Positions 1-9,412 of a stretch of 64,000 nucleotides of DNA are shown here, piece after piece. How positions within the stretch are numbered: the stretch's first letter is position 1; the number at the start of each line of letters is the position of its first letter. A model generated the notes under the pieces. That model saw only the letters and a list, made by a program, of their open reading frames with translations. It had not been told where the DNA came from and searched no databases. The stretch lies in assembly GCA_011032825.1 (NCBI GenBank), contig JAADJZ010000013.1:806001-870000 (forward strand), in the 5' to 3' direction. A program made the position numbers and the translations under genes. This stretch comes from Massariosphaeria phaeospora (lineage: Eukaryota > Ascomycota > Dothideomycetes > Pleosporales).

Positions 1-270
1 TCTCCCTCTCTCTCTCCCTTCTACCGGACGCTGCTTCGCGGCTCAGCACTGGGCGCCACCCCTCTGGCTCGGCCGACTCATCGTAGCCACCGTCTGCCGT
101 CCTCTTCAAGCTCTTTCCGAAAAAGTCACAGGTGGTAGTGGACCCGGCCTCCCACCCCCACCCTGCCCTGCCCTGCCCCGTCTACCAGCATGCATGCAAG
201 CCCAAAACAGCAGATCAGACCGTCCCCCAGAACTCCGAAGCGTAGTTTTCCTTTTTCCAATGACGGTATC

Positions 271-1557
271 TTACACAATGACCTCTCCGCAATCGATCAT
301 ATTCGGTTTCCACGCGCTCGTGTCCAGCGCGCCTTCGGTCGAGCTGGGGACCGTGACTTCCAGTGGCCGGTACAGGTACCAGCCTTTCAGGGCCGCGGCC
401 GCGGCGCGTATCCGCGCTTCGTCGAGCGAGCTGCCGGCGCCTTCGCCCAACTTGTCTTTGCCCGAGTATACGCCGACTACGAAGACTGGGTGTCGGCTCA
501 GTCGCCCCGTCTCGGATATCAGGCGCGCGACGGGCGCTTCGAAGCCTTCCCGCGCACATAGCCGCGAGAGATCGCGCGTCGGCGTGCGGAAGTCGAAGAG
601 CGTGCTGAGGTCGAGGTGCCGGCTGAGGAAGTGGTCTCGGAAAAAACGCTTTACGAGGGGGGATCCTAGGTGGAGGTGGAGTGCGCCGATTAAGGCTTGG
701 ACAAAAGATTGGGCGGCTTCTTCGATGGGCACGGGTATGCCGCTTAGCTCGTGGGGACTCGGGGGCGCGCTGCTGGAGCCGAATGCGTCTGATTTTAGGA
801 TCCGGTTCGTGGTTGTGACATTCCAGTTCCAGGGGACCTGCCGTCTTAACACTTCTGGGACGCTGTCTCCCGACCGCAGTCTTTTGAACTGGAGCAGTCC
901 CGGGTCAACTTCCGCCCCGGGTGCGGCGGCAGCCTCAATGCCCCATTCGCTGGCGATTGTTGCTAATGCTTTCGGTCCGATGTATGCGAATTGGGCGGCA
1001 AATACTACCGACATAGGTAGACGGGGGTAGTTGCATAGTAGGTGTTCGGTGGTGTAGTAGCCCAGGAGATTGGATCCTAGGATGGAGAGCGAGGCGTTGT
1101 TGAAGGCGGGATCGGGGTCGGCGGAGGGGTGGACGAGGGTGCGGGCGAGCGTTTCGAGGGGGAAGCCTTGACGGAGGGAGAGCCGGCTTCGTAGGGCGTA
1201 GAGTTTGGCGGAGCGTTGGGCGGCGGATGGCAGTGGAGATGGGCTCTCTCTTTGCTCAGCTTGCGGAGTACTTGTCGAGTCCGTTGTTCCGTCTAGTTCC
1301 TCTACTAGCAATTCCTCCCTTCCCAATTCATTGGGAATCACCAGTGTCGATTGGAAGCGCGATTGTATCCGGTGGTTGTGCGGTGTGGTGTGTCGCTGTA
1401 GCGCTGGAGCACAGGGACATGACAGACGGCGCGGTGCGGGCTGGTGGGCCAGCAATTGTGAGGCGCATCTCGAGATGCGTAAGCGCTTCATTAATAACCG
1501 GGCAAGACGGGCAAAGAGCGGGCAATTAAAACGAAGGCTGCGGAGGGCTGCAAGCAA
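271..1557 (-). CDS. mrpl3: Mitochondrial large-subunit ribosomal protein mL44 (54S L3, RNase III-like)
   Basis: Intronless 428-aa ORF. The first ~75 residues are rich in Arg, Leu, Ser and Ala with almost no acidic residues, as in a mitochondrial import sequence. The middle (about 120-330) resembles the RNase III-like fold of mL44/MRPL3: an LRQGFPLETLARTLVHPS segment, then LSILGSNLLGYYTTEHLL, where true RNase III has its catalytic acidic signature. The C-terminal part (about 345-425) resembles a double-stranded-RNA-binding domain, with VYSGKDKLGEGAGSSLDEA. From family knowledge, mL44 is a structural protein of the mitochondrial large ribosomal subunit and not an active nuclease. The start is the first Met of the ORF; a Met at residue 23 is possible. 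It is divergent from the small gene at 1738 with only 180 bp between the start codons. Confidence 0.85.
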   Translation of the reverse strand: MLAALRSLRFNCPLFARLARLLMKRLRISRCASQLLAHQPAPRRLSCPCAPALQRHTTPHNHRIQSRFQSTLVIPNELGREELLVEELDGTTDSTSTPQAEQRESPSPLPSAAQRSAKLYALRSRLSLRQGFPLETLARTLVHPSADPDPAFNNASLSILGSNLLGYYTTEHLLCNYPRLPMSVVFAAQFAYIGPKALATIASEWGIEAAAAPGAEVDPGLLQFKRLRSGDSVPEVLRRQVPWNWNVTTTNRILKSDAFGSSSAPPSPHELSGIPVPIEEAAQSFVQALIGALHLHLGSPLVKRFFRDHFLSRHLDLSTLFDFRTPTRDLSRLCAREGFEAPVARLISETGRLSRHPVFVVGVYSGKDKLGEGAGSSLDEARIRAAAAALKGWYLYRPLEVTVPSSTEGALDTSAWKPNMIDCGEVIV

Positions 1558-1737
1558 TCGCGCGGGTCGTGTGTCTCCTGCGAGCTTGGATGATCGCGAC
1601 TTCCAAAATTTCTGGCCAAGACGAGCAGGGGAGCGTTACGTAAGCCGCCGCTACCGCAACCTCACGTCAAGCTGCTGCCGCTGCTGCTCGCATTGCCCGA
1701 CAACCACCCCTCATCGCCCACAGAGCCGCACTTCACC

Positions 1738-2109
1738 ATGGGAGGAGGAGGAAAGATCCCGTGAGTCCGCGCCCGCAAAGCCTGGCTTGTGCGCCTCTGA
1801 CCGAATCGCCCCAGGTATCCCAAGCACGTCTGGTCGCCGGCCGGTGGTTGGTATGCCCAGCCGCACAACTGGAAAGCAAACACGGCCGTCATGGGCCTCG
1901 CCCTCGCCAGCCTCACAGCCATGGTGTGGACCTTGAGCGCCAACCGCGAATACCGGGACAAGATGCCTGAGCAGCACCGCTTCTTCCCGAGTCGATAGTA
2001 CGCGTCCGGTCGAGGAGGAGAACCATCAATAAGACACAACTAACAAAAGCATAGTTGGAGCAAGCAAATCATTGAGCACGAGCGGAAACTGAAAGAGAAC
2101 GGGAACTAG
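1738..2109 (+). CDS. Small single-span, probably mitochondrial, protein; three exons
   Basis: Three exons join in frame: 1738-1760, 1815-1997 and 2055-2109. The introns are 54 and 57 bp (GTGAGT...CCAG and GTACGC...ATAG). The ~86-aa product starts MGGGGKIPYPKHVWSPAGGW, has one hydrophobic span (NTAVMGLALASLTAMVWTL), then a charged tail reading RFFPSRYWSKQI and ending ENGN. Without the second intron it would stop at FFPSR; splicing restores RYWS. I recall this layout from small conserved fungal proteins that may be accessory subunits of respiratory complex I, but I cannot name the subunit. The promoter shared with mL44 fits a mitochondrial role. It converges on the Mak32-like gene, 59 bp away. 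Confidence 0.6.
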
Positions 2110-2168
2110 TTGGGCACACGGCGATGGCGAACCAGTTGCGGGTCTTTGGGGTGTTTGCTGGGCGCACT

Positions 2169-3347
2169 CTAAGGCTGTACATATCTATCCAGCCGCTGCT
2201 TGAAATCTGAGAGCCTATCCTCGACTCGAACCGCGTTCCATGTCTCACCTCGTGCTGTGTGAGACAAGACTGGCATGCCGACCTGTTCAATTGCGAAGCT
2301 CGCCGAGACAGATCCCCATATCGCAGCCTCCTCGAGATTTGCTAACCCCGCAGATGCACCGTCTCTCACCAAGCCCATTGCTAATCCTCCAAGGAATCCA
2401 TTGCCGCCGCCCGTCGGATCAACTACCTTTTCGGCCAGCTGATGATACGCTGGTAGCCATTTTCGAAGTGCTTGGGAAGCAAGAAAGCACCCGTCTTTGC
2501 CCGCCCGGACGACAATGCCACCGCTCCCGTCTGGGCCAATACCATGCTGCAGCCACTGACTGCATAGCTCTTCAATGCTTCGGTAATCGACATGATCCGT
2601 GCTATTGGTGTTGGTTCCAAAGAAGCCGCCCAGCTCGGCATGATTTGGGCTGACGACGTCCACGCATTTGAGCGCGCTCAAGCAGTTCGTAAGCTCTTCT
2701 GTTGTACAGAGGTCAGGCACTGGCTCCCAGATGAAGAGAGGCCGATCTCGAGTATTGGACCCCACGTCCGGAGATTGGCGACGTAATGCAAGAATGTTGT
2801 CCACGAGATCAATGCAGCGCAACGGCGCGCAGATCAGATGGAAAGACTTGGACCAGAGCAGCTGTGTGTTGGCCAGAGCATTGTGATCGAGACGCAGTTT
2901 TGGGGTTGTGTAACGGAAGGCTGTCGGAGATTAGAGACATGCATGTGCATCTGACAAGCATCGAGGATTGCGTACCTCTGTGCTCGTTTGCTCCGTAGCC
3001 ATTCCAGCCTCGCGTGGTTAGTCGGTGAGGCGTCTCGCGAATCAGAACGCCCGTGTCCCACTGCGCAATGGTTTCTCGAAGCTCATGCGGGAAGTCGGAT
3101 CCGCAGTCCACGACCCAACCCACAGCTCGGGATCGTGGGGGCGGGGCAAAGACTCGAGCGCCGAGCGCAGAGTAGGACCCCGCGCCACCCAGAATGTTCG
3201 TGACGGGAGCCTTTGGTGGTGGAAACTCGATCTCATCTGGAACAACTGAGCAATGGCCAGATAGTGGTGGTGGTGCTGGTCAGCTCAGATACCTATGATG
3301 AACATGCCCAGGGTGCAGAAGTCAATGCCGTCTGCGTCAGTCGCCAT
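2169..3347 (-). CDS. Mak32-like PfkB-family carbohydrate kinase
   Basis: Three exons on the minus strand: 3347-3293, 3245-2976 and 2920-2169. The introns are 47 bp (3292-3246) and 55 bp (2975-2921) and the frame is continuous. The N-terminus MATDADGIDFCTLGMFII and the glycine-rich NILGGAGSYSALGAR are typical of Mak32-type PfkB proteins. Near the C-terminus DPTGGGNGFLGG sits where PfkB kinases carry DTxGAGD, so Asn replaces the usual catalytic Asp; kinase activity is therefore doubtful. Yeast MAK32 is known genetically for maintenance of the killer double-stranded RNA, and its substrate is unknown. It is divergent from the CAP gene at 3733. Confidence 0.8.
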
Positions 3348-3732
3348 GTTGGCCGTTTTCGTGTGTCTGTGTCGCAGCTGTTTCCGGGCCGTGACTTCAA
3401 TGTTGCTGACACGGCGACGTTGAATGGTGGCTGCATGGGGAGCTTCATCGCTTGGCCAGCGCACGGATGCAGGAGAAGCATCCACCCGCGGCAGCACGCT
3501 GACGACCTGCATTGCACTCTGCACATTGCACCCGCACCCTGTACGCGCGCCCTACCGTCGCGCTGCATCTTGTGCATCTTGCGCTTCTGTCCATCTATTC
3601 CTACTCTTCGCTGCTTCTAGAAGGCGACACGCGGCGGCGACCTGCAGCTGCCCGGCATACAGCCCCTTCCCCGAGCTCACCACCCAGGTCCCAGCTGGCC
3701 CGTCTCCCCTGCATTGCGCCCCTCCCCGCAGT

Positions 3733-5587
3733 ATGGCGCAGAACAACATGAACAACCTCACGACTCTTATAAAGCGGTGCGTGGCCTCCCCGAGTCCATG
3801 ATGAACTACACAGACCGCTGCGATCATGACCGAGACCGACCCCTACTCCCACGGCCGCCGGGTGACGGTACCCAGGCAGGGCAATGTGCTGACAACTGTG
3901 CTCCGCAGACTCGAGGCCGCGACCTCTCGACTCGAAGACATAGCCTCATCCTCTACCGGCCCCGAAGAGCAAGCGCCGAATGGAGCTCCCACGCCAGCCC
4001 CAGGCTCGACGGCCATGGGAAAGACGTCAGACGCTGCCCCTCCGCCAAAAGCCGTCGAGAGCCTCCCTCCCTCGATCGAAGGATTCGACACCCTCATACG
4101 CACCGAGCTGAAGGCGTGGCTGCATCTGAGCGGCAAGTTGGGCAACGTCATTGACGGCCAGGTATGAGGGCGCGCAGTCTGCCGGAATAGGAAGAGTGTC
4201 TGACTTGGTGGACAGGCAAAAGCGGTGCAGCAGGGGTTCACAGCGCAACGCCAGTTTCTGCTCGTCGCGACCAAAGCCAAGAAGCCCGACGACAGCACCT
4301 GTCTGGAGATCCTCAAAGACGTCCAGGTTGCCATGGAGAAGGTCGACGAGATCCGCCAAGGCAACCGGGAGCCGGCTCTGAGGGACCCGCTGACCATGGT
4401 CGCCCATGCTGTGGGTGCGTTCAGCTGGGTCACTATCGGCGGCTCGATGAAGCCGCATGAGTTCATCTCCGAGCTGTTCGGCGGGGCTCAGATTTCCGGC
4501 AACAATGTGCTGAAAGAGTACAGGGACAAGTATGTCGTCCCATCGGCTGTGCAGAGCTATATCTAACCTACATAGGCCCGACAAAACCAACGTCGAGTGG
4601 GTGCGGGCGTACTACAAGCTGTTTGAAGCACTCTCCGAGTACACAAAGAAATACTATCTAACTGGGGTGACGTGGAACAAGGATGGCATTGATGCGAGAG
4701 AGGCGGCAAGACAGGTGAAGAACGTGCCCTCCAGCGGGCCCTCTTCGAGCATTCCGCCCCCTCCGCCAATGCCTACGGGAGGGATTCCATCACTATCGGG
4801 CCCGCCGCCCCCGCCAGGGGCCGCACCAGCGCCCAAGAAGGCTGCTGCTACTGACATGAACGCCGTGTTCGCCGATTTGAACAAGGGCGGCGATGTCACA
4901 AAGGGTCTGAAGAAGGTGGATGCCAGCCAAATGACGCATAAGAATCCGTCATTGCGAACTACCGACCCTGTACCGACCCGGAGTGACAGCTCTGGTTCGT
5001 TGCGAAGCAAGAGCCCAGCGCCGCCAGGGAAAAAGCCAAAGCCCGAGAGTATGAGGACTAAGAAGCCTCCTAAGAAGGAGCTAGATGGCAACAAGTGGAT
5101 AATAGTGAGTATAGCTACCCGCTTACTGGAACATGGAGGCTGATCGCACCAACAGGACAATTTCGAGAGCCATGGCGAGGCCATTGAAATCGACGCGGAG
5201 ATCCAGCATTCAGTTCTGATCTCCCGGTGCAAGAACACGACCATTCGCATCAACGGCAAGGCCAACGCGATCTCGATGGACAACTCGTCTCGCACTTCGC
5301 TCATCATCGACTCCCTCGTTAGCTCCGTGGACGTCATCAAGTGCCCCAACTTTGCTCTCCAAGTTATCGGCACGCTCCCCACAGTGCTGTTAGACCAAGT
5401 CGACGGTGCCACGATATACCTCTCCAAGGATTCTCTGAACACGGAAATCTTCACCAGCAAATGCTCCAGCGTCAACATCAATCTACCCACTGAGGACGAT
5501 TACGCGGAAAACCCCCTTCCGGAACAGATCAGGAGCTTCGTCCAGGACGGGCAGCTGGTGAGCGAGATCGTCGAGCATGCTGGGTAG
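3733..5587 (+). CDS. SRV2: Adenylyl cyclase-associated protein (CAP/Srv2)
   Basis: Five exons: 3733-3776, 3909-4161, 4216-4529, 4576-5104 and 5156-5587. All junctions are GT-AG and in frame. The N-terminal RLEAATSRLEDIA is the cyclase-binding coiled coil. The helical CAP domain follows (LVATKAKKPDDSTCLEIL, VGAFSWVTIGGSMKPHEFI, EWVRAYYKLFEALSEYTKKYY). Then come proline runs (IPPPPPMPTGG, SGPPPPPG) for profilin/SH3 binding, a WH2-like stretch, and the C-terminal beta-helix CARP domain (NTTIRINGKANAISMDNSS, LDQVDGATIYLS). From family knowledge it recycles cofilin-bound actin monomers and tethers Ras-activated adenylyl cyclase at the cortex. Each expected block is present in order, so the gene looks intact. 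Confidence 0.95.
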
Positions 5588-6932
5588 CGTAGCACCTTGC
5601 TTCTTTGTTAATTGATCGGCGAGTTGGACGCTGCATTGCGAGGAGTTTGACATGCTTTGGCTGGTTGGGCAGATCTCTGCGAACCGGAGGTGTTGTCTGC
5701 ACTGTACCTCCCTGTCAAGAGCTGAGCTGAACTGGATACCTACCTACCTTACCTTACCCTTTGACGCGTCTGTATCACAAGCTTTGTATAGAGCCTTCAT
5801 CTTACTTACCTTCCCATCTTCTACAATCGAATATGTAATAGTTAGTTCTGCTTCCTATTGTATCTTCGCTCCTGTCCGTGTCGCTGTGCTTTGACGTTCC
5901 GGAGGGTGTGAGCTGTTACGAGCTTATGTTAAGCTCCTAGCCCCTCTGCCATCTTCATCTCCACCCCATTCTCAAAGTCTCATTCCCACCGCTCCGTGCG
6001 TATTCCTGCCGAACGAGCGCCTCTCTTGTGGCTCCAACAAGTAAAACTAGCGCAATGCATGCATCGTCCGTCTAACTGTCCACTGGAAGTTTCGCCGGCA
6101 TCACTTGCTTCATGCTTCATGCTCGTGCTCATGCCGCGGCTTCATCTGCGTCGTAGTTAGCTTTCAAGAGACAAGAAGGATGGCTGCTTACACTGAGGGA
6201 GGAATTGATATAATAACTCTACGGCGCGCATGCATGCATGTTTACGGCTTAGAGCGCGACTGGAGCTCCTGGGTAAGATAAGATAAGATCACAGGTGGTG
6301 CCATCTATGATGGCAAACCTTGTCTTAGTTTTGCGGCGTGCGAAAGAAAAGGGTTGCCCGGGGGTTATGTGCTTCCTTATCGCAACAGGCGGTGTGTATG
6401 TTGTCTTCTGAACAAACATTTGACATGCTATAACAGGGCTTTTTTTTTTTTGCTGTCCATGGTCACGGTCCGTTTTGCATGGACGGTGTTAACAGGGTGT
6501 GTTTAGTGCTGAGAAAGAAGGCTTTCGGCGATCCTCTTGACACCCCAGGAGCTTTTAGCCACAGGTAGAGTTGCACGCGGCAGAAGTCGGGGAAGTCGGA
6601 TTTGTAGGCTACTTTGTTTTTAGAACGCGCTGTTGGAGAGGGTATACGAGGTGTTGTTTGTTATGTAGGGCTAGGCTGGGCTTGGAGAGTAAGGAAGTAC
6701 GAGGGTAGGCTGGCTTTGGGTAGATAGTAGAGGCAGCTGAGTCGCTGGTCAGAGAGTTGGAAGCTAAATCTCAAGATTTAGAATACAACAGCGACTCATA
6801 AATCATCCTTATATCCATGGAACTTTCATTTCGAACCACGTAGCCCTTTGTATTGGCATATAACATTACTATATAATCATTCCATATCTTTGACTCTGAG
6901 GATGTTTCCTTGCTCTCATTCATTAGCTGCGG
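5588..6932. other. Intergenic region, no gene recognised
   Basis: About 1.3 kb between the CAP gene and the amidase remnant. It is mixed-composition DNA with short CT-rich tracts, an 11-base T run near 6440 and an ATGCATGCATG run near 6230. Short ORFs here have no family-like sequence. The first few hundred bases are probably the CAP 3' UTR. Confidence 0.5.
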
Positions 6933-7668
6933 CTAAATCGCTCTCTTGGGGAATGTCGCCTCAAAAGCACTCATGGACCTGAAAATCAGATCCTCCCATC
7001 CTGCTTTTGCTATGATGGCCAGGCCAAACGGTCGTCCAAGATAATCGAACACGCCCAACGGCATCGTAGCAATAGGGTAACCTACATATTTTAGTTGGTG
7101 ACCCCTATTGGATGGCTGTGCAAAGTACGATACCTGAGGCAGTGGCCATACTGGGGATCTTGCTATCCATAGGTATCGCCACGATATCAAGCGCTTTGTC
7201 TCCTGAGAATAGAAAATCAAAACTATCTTTCACAGCGACCTTGCGCAGATGAGCGATAGCAGCTTCATATGTCTTACGGACCGCACCGTACAAAACGTCG
7301 GGAACGTCCTCGTACGACTTAACCAGTCGTTCTTGATTTGAGTGTTCTGCACCGCGTTAGTATATCGCTTACAGAAAACATAGGGATTTACCGTATGGCA
7401 TCTCGATATCGGCGTGCGCGGTGTTCCAGTCAATGAGCTCTTTTATGTTTCGAACCGCGGAAAGTTCGAGGCCGCTTAGATAGCTGTTGATGTTGTTGGC
7501 ATATTCATGGACTCTTCGTCTGTTAGCATAAGCGGTCTGTTTGTATGTGGTGCTTGCGAAGAACAACGTCTCACGCATTATCCTTTGTCGTCTCGCTGTG
7601 AAAGCGAGCGCAGTTCTACACAGCTCCAGGGCAGTTGAGAGTAAGAAGAATGAAGGATATGGAAGTTC
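6933..7668 (-). pseudogene. 3' remnant of an amidase-signature (fatty-acid amide hydrolase-like) gene
   Basis: Three minus-strand segments join through intact introns (GTAAAT...CTAAC...GCAG near 7390-7344; GTATCG...TGTAG near 7133-7083). The product reads RRQRIMRETLFF..., SYEDVPDVLYGAVRKTYEAA..., GDKALDIVAIPMDSKIPS, GYPIATMPLGVFDYLGRPFG and ends FEATFPKRAI. The last block, with GYP, P-L-G and GRPFGLAI, is the conserved C-terminus of fungal amidases. The catalytic Ser-Ser-Lys half (GGSSGG region) is absent. The frame runs into an in-frame TAA just upstream of 7668, and no amidase sequence is visible in the next 400 bp. The gene therefore seems to have lost its 5' two-thirds while keeping good splice sites, which suggests recent loss. 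Confidence 0.6.
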
Positions 7669-8008
7669 AGTTTATTGTAATATTGCAGTGTAAGAATACC
7701 AGACCAGTGTTATTTGTGTAAGGTATTGATCAGGTAGTATTGTAAATAAGGAGTTTTCGTCAACGGTAAACCGGCAATAAGAGAAATTCAGAACCGTGGT
7801 AACTGTTTCGGGCTGTATTTCGACGAGTCATCAGAATCATGCGTGACGATGAGACAGGACGTGTTGATCGGAATCGTGCATGGTGCTATAGGTCAAAAAC
7901 GGCTGTTCTAACCGGGGAACCCGCAAATGGCGATGTTGGTACTGAATATAGTATTTGCCCAAAAAACAAGATTTTCCGTGAGGAGACGTTGGAGTTTCCA
8001 TCTGCTCG

Positions 8009-8017
8009 TGTATATAA
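8009..8017 (+). promoter_or_regulatory. TATA box of the gene starting at 8086
   Basis: TATATAAAT lies about 70 bp upstream of the ATG at 8086, a normal fungal TATA-to-start distance. It is not proven to be used. Confidence 0.4.
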
Positions 8018-8085
8018 ATTACGTTTCGAGGTGATGGACCACCAATTAACTTTCGACACTTTTCCACATCCCGAACTCTTTCGCC

Positions 8086-9191
8086 ATGCCCGTAACTACA
8101 CGGAAACGAAAAGCGGCTGCACCAGCAGACAGTCCAAGCCCACCACTGGAGAAGCAGCCTGCGAAGACACAAAAGACTGCACCGAAAAAACCATCCGAGC
8201 CCGTCCCGCCCAAGCCAGCAGCCCTCAAGACAACCCGTGAGCTCAAGAATGCGCTTTCCACAGAGCTCGGCCGTATAGGCTGCATGAGCATCTCGTCTGA
8301 AGCTCCAAACGCCGCTCTCGTCCATGCACTCCAGGCCTGGAAAAGCGAAGCACAGCGAGTGGGAACTGGACGTGTTGGTTCACGTGCTCACCAAGAAGTA
8401 CGTCAACTCCAACGGAGACTCTGACTTTACCGGCCCAGATGCCATTCAATGCCGTGCTCTGAAGCAGGCCTGCGATATCGTTGGTTTCCAGATGTACATT
8501 GGTACATTCCACCGCCGAGCAGAGGGCGGCACTACCCTGTCTGACCTGGAATCCGACTCCGGCGAGACCGAGTACGATAGTGACGGCAACGAGATCGAAA
8601 GGAGCGATAATGCGGGCGAGAGCGATGAGAACGACGACAATGATGACGAAAGCGATGAGTCGGATCATGGCTCCGAGGGAAGCTGCGAATGCTACTTTCC
8701 TATCGACGACCCAGAGATTGACGAGGACGACCCAAACATCGATCCCAGCGAGATCACGTACTGCGGAATCCACGGCGTCAGAGATACGCGCGGAAGGGAG
8801 GACGATCGATTCCGATTCTGCCCTTCCGAAGCGGATCTCTTGCAGGAGCGTTACTTCGATGGCCAGAAGCCTGATTCTCAGATGTGCAGCAGATTCGGTT
8901 CTACCGACTGGTGGAAGAGAACCGTAAGTTCAACCGAGATCTTCGGAAACGTTTGCTAATACTCAAGAGGCTTTGATTATCGTGCCTAAATCAGTCGTGA
9001 ATAGCCCGACGAGAGTCCTCGATTCGAAGTGGGAGGACGATCTGTTGAGAGGAATGAAGGGTCTGCTCCTGATGGTTAGACTCAACGTTCCGAAGAAGAA
9101 GGATTCTCCACAAAAGACGGAGGAGTTGATGGACGACTTTTGCCTTCAGAGTTATGGTTCGTGCACCGCGAGGCTTATGAGGATCTTATGA
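8086..9191 (+). pseudogene. Partial, frameshifted relative of the oxygenase-family gene at 9.4-12.9 kb
   Basis: The first frame (8086 to about 8345) gives a basic N-terminus (MPVTTRKRKAAAP..., probably nuclear) ending HALQAWK. The reading then continues one frame over as AKHSEWELDVLVHVLTKKYV...RALKQACDIVGFQMYIGTF, followed by a long Asp/Glu-rich run and TDWWKRT. A 60-70 bp intron leads to ALIIVPKSVVN and a short end at 9191. Block by block this matches the neighbour gene: LRAWK, ALKKACAETGMFLYLVSV, the acidic run, HWYRSAGIVIVP. The two frames meet at an AAAA run (about 8341) where one A too many would explain the shift. It lacks the oxygenase domain and the long C-terminus, so it is a truncated, broken copy, or a sequencing error in an already short gene. 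Confidence 0.5.
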
Positions 9192-9412
9192 ACCGAGAAA
9201 TAGCCCGTAGATTCGGACGTCAATGATGACATGCCCAGGAGAGCTTGATTTTCACATGGAAAAGTATTTTTGTTTGTGTTCCTTATAACGTAGAAGTAGT
9301 TTACTTTCTTCTGATGTAATCTAATTACAGCCGTATTTCTGCTCGAGTCTCGATACTTCAATCCGTTCTTCAGTGCGAATCGATCCTCGAGCGTTGCTTG
9401 GAATAGGAGAGC

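Noticed and set aside
5652..5894. 80-codon ORF downstream of the CAP gene
   Set aside because: No protein-like composition, no motif, and it lies in the probable 3' UTR.
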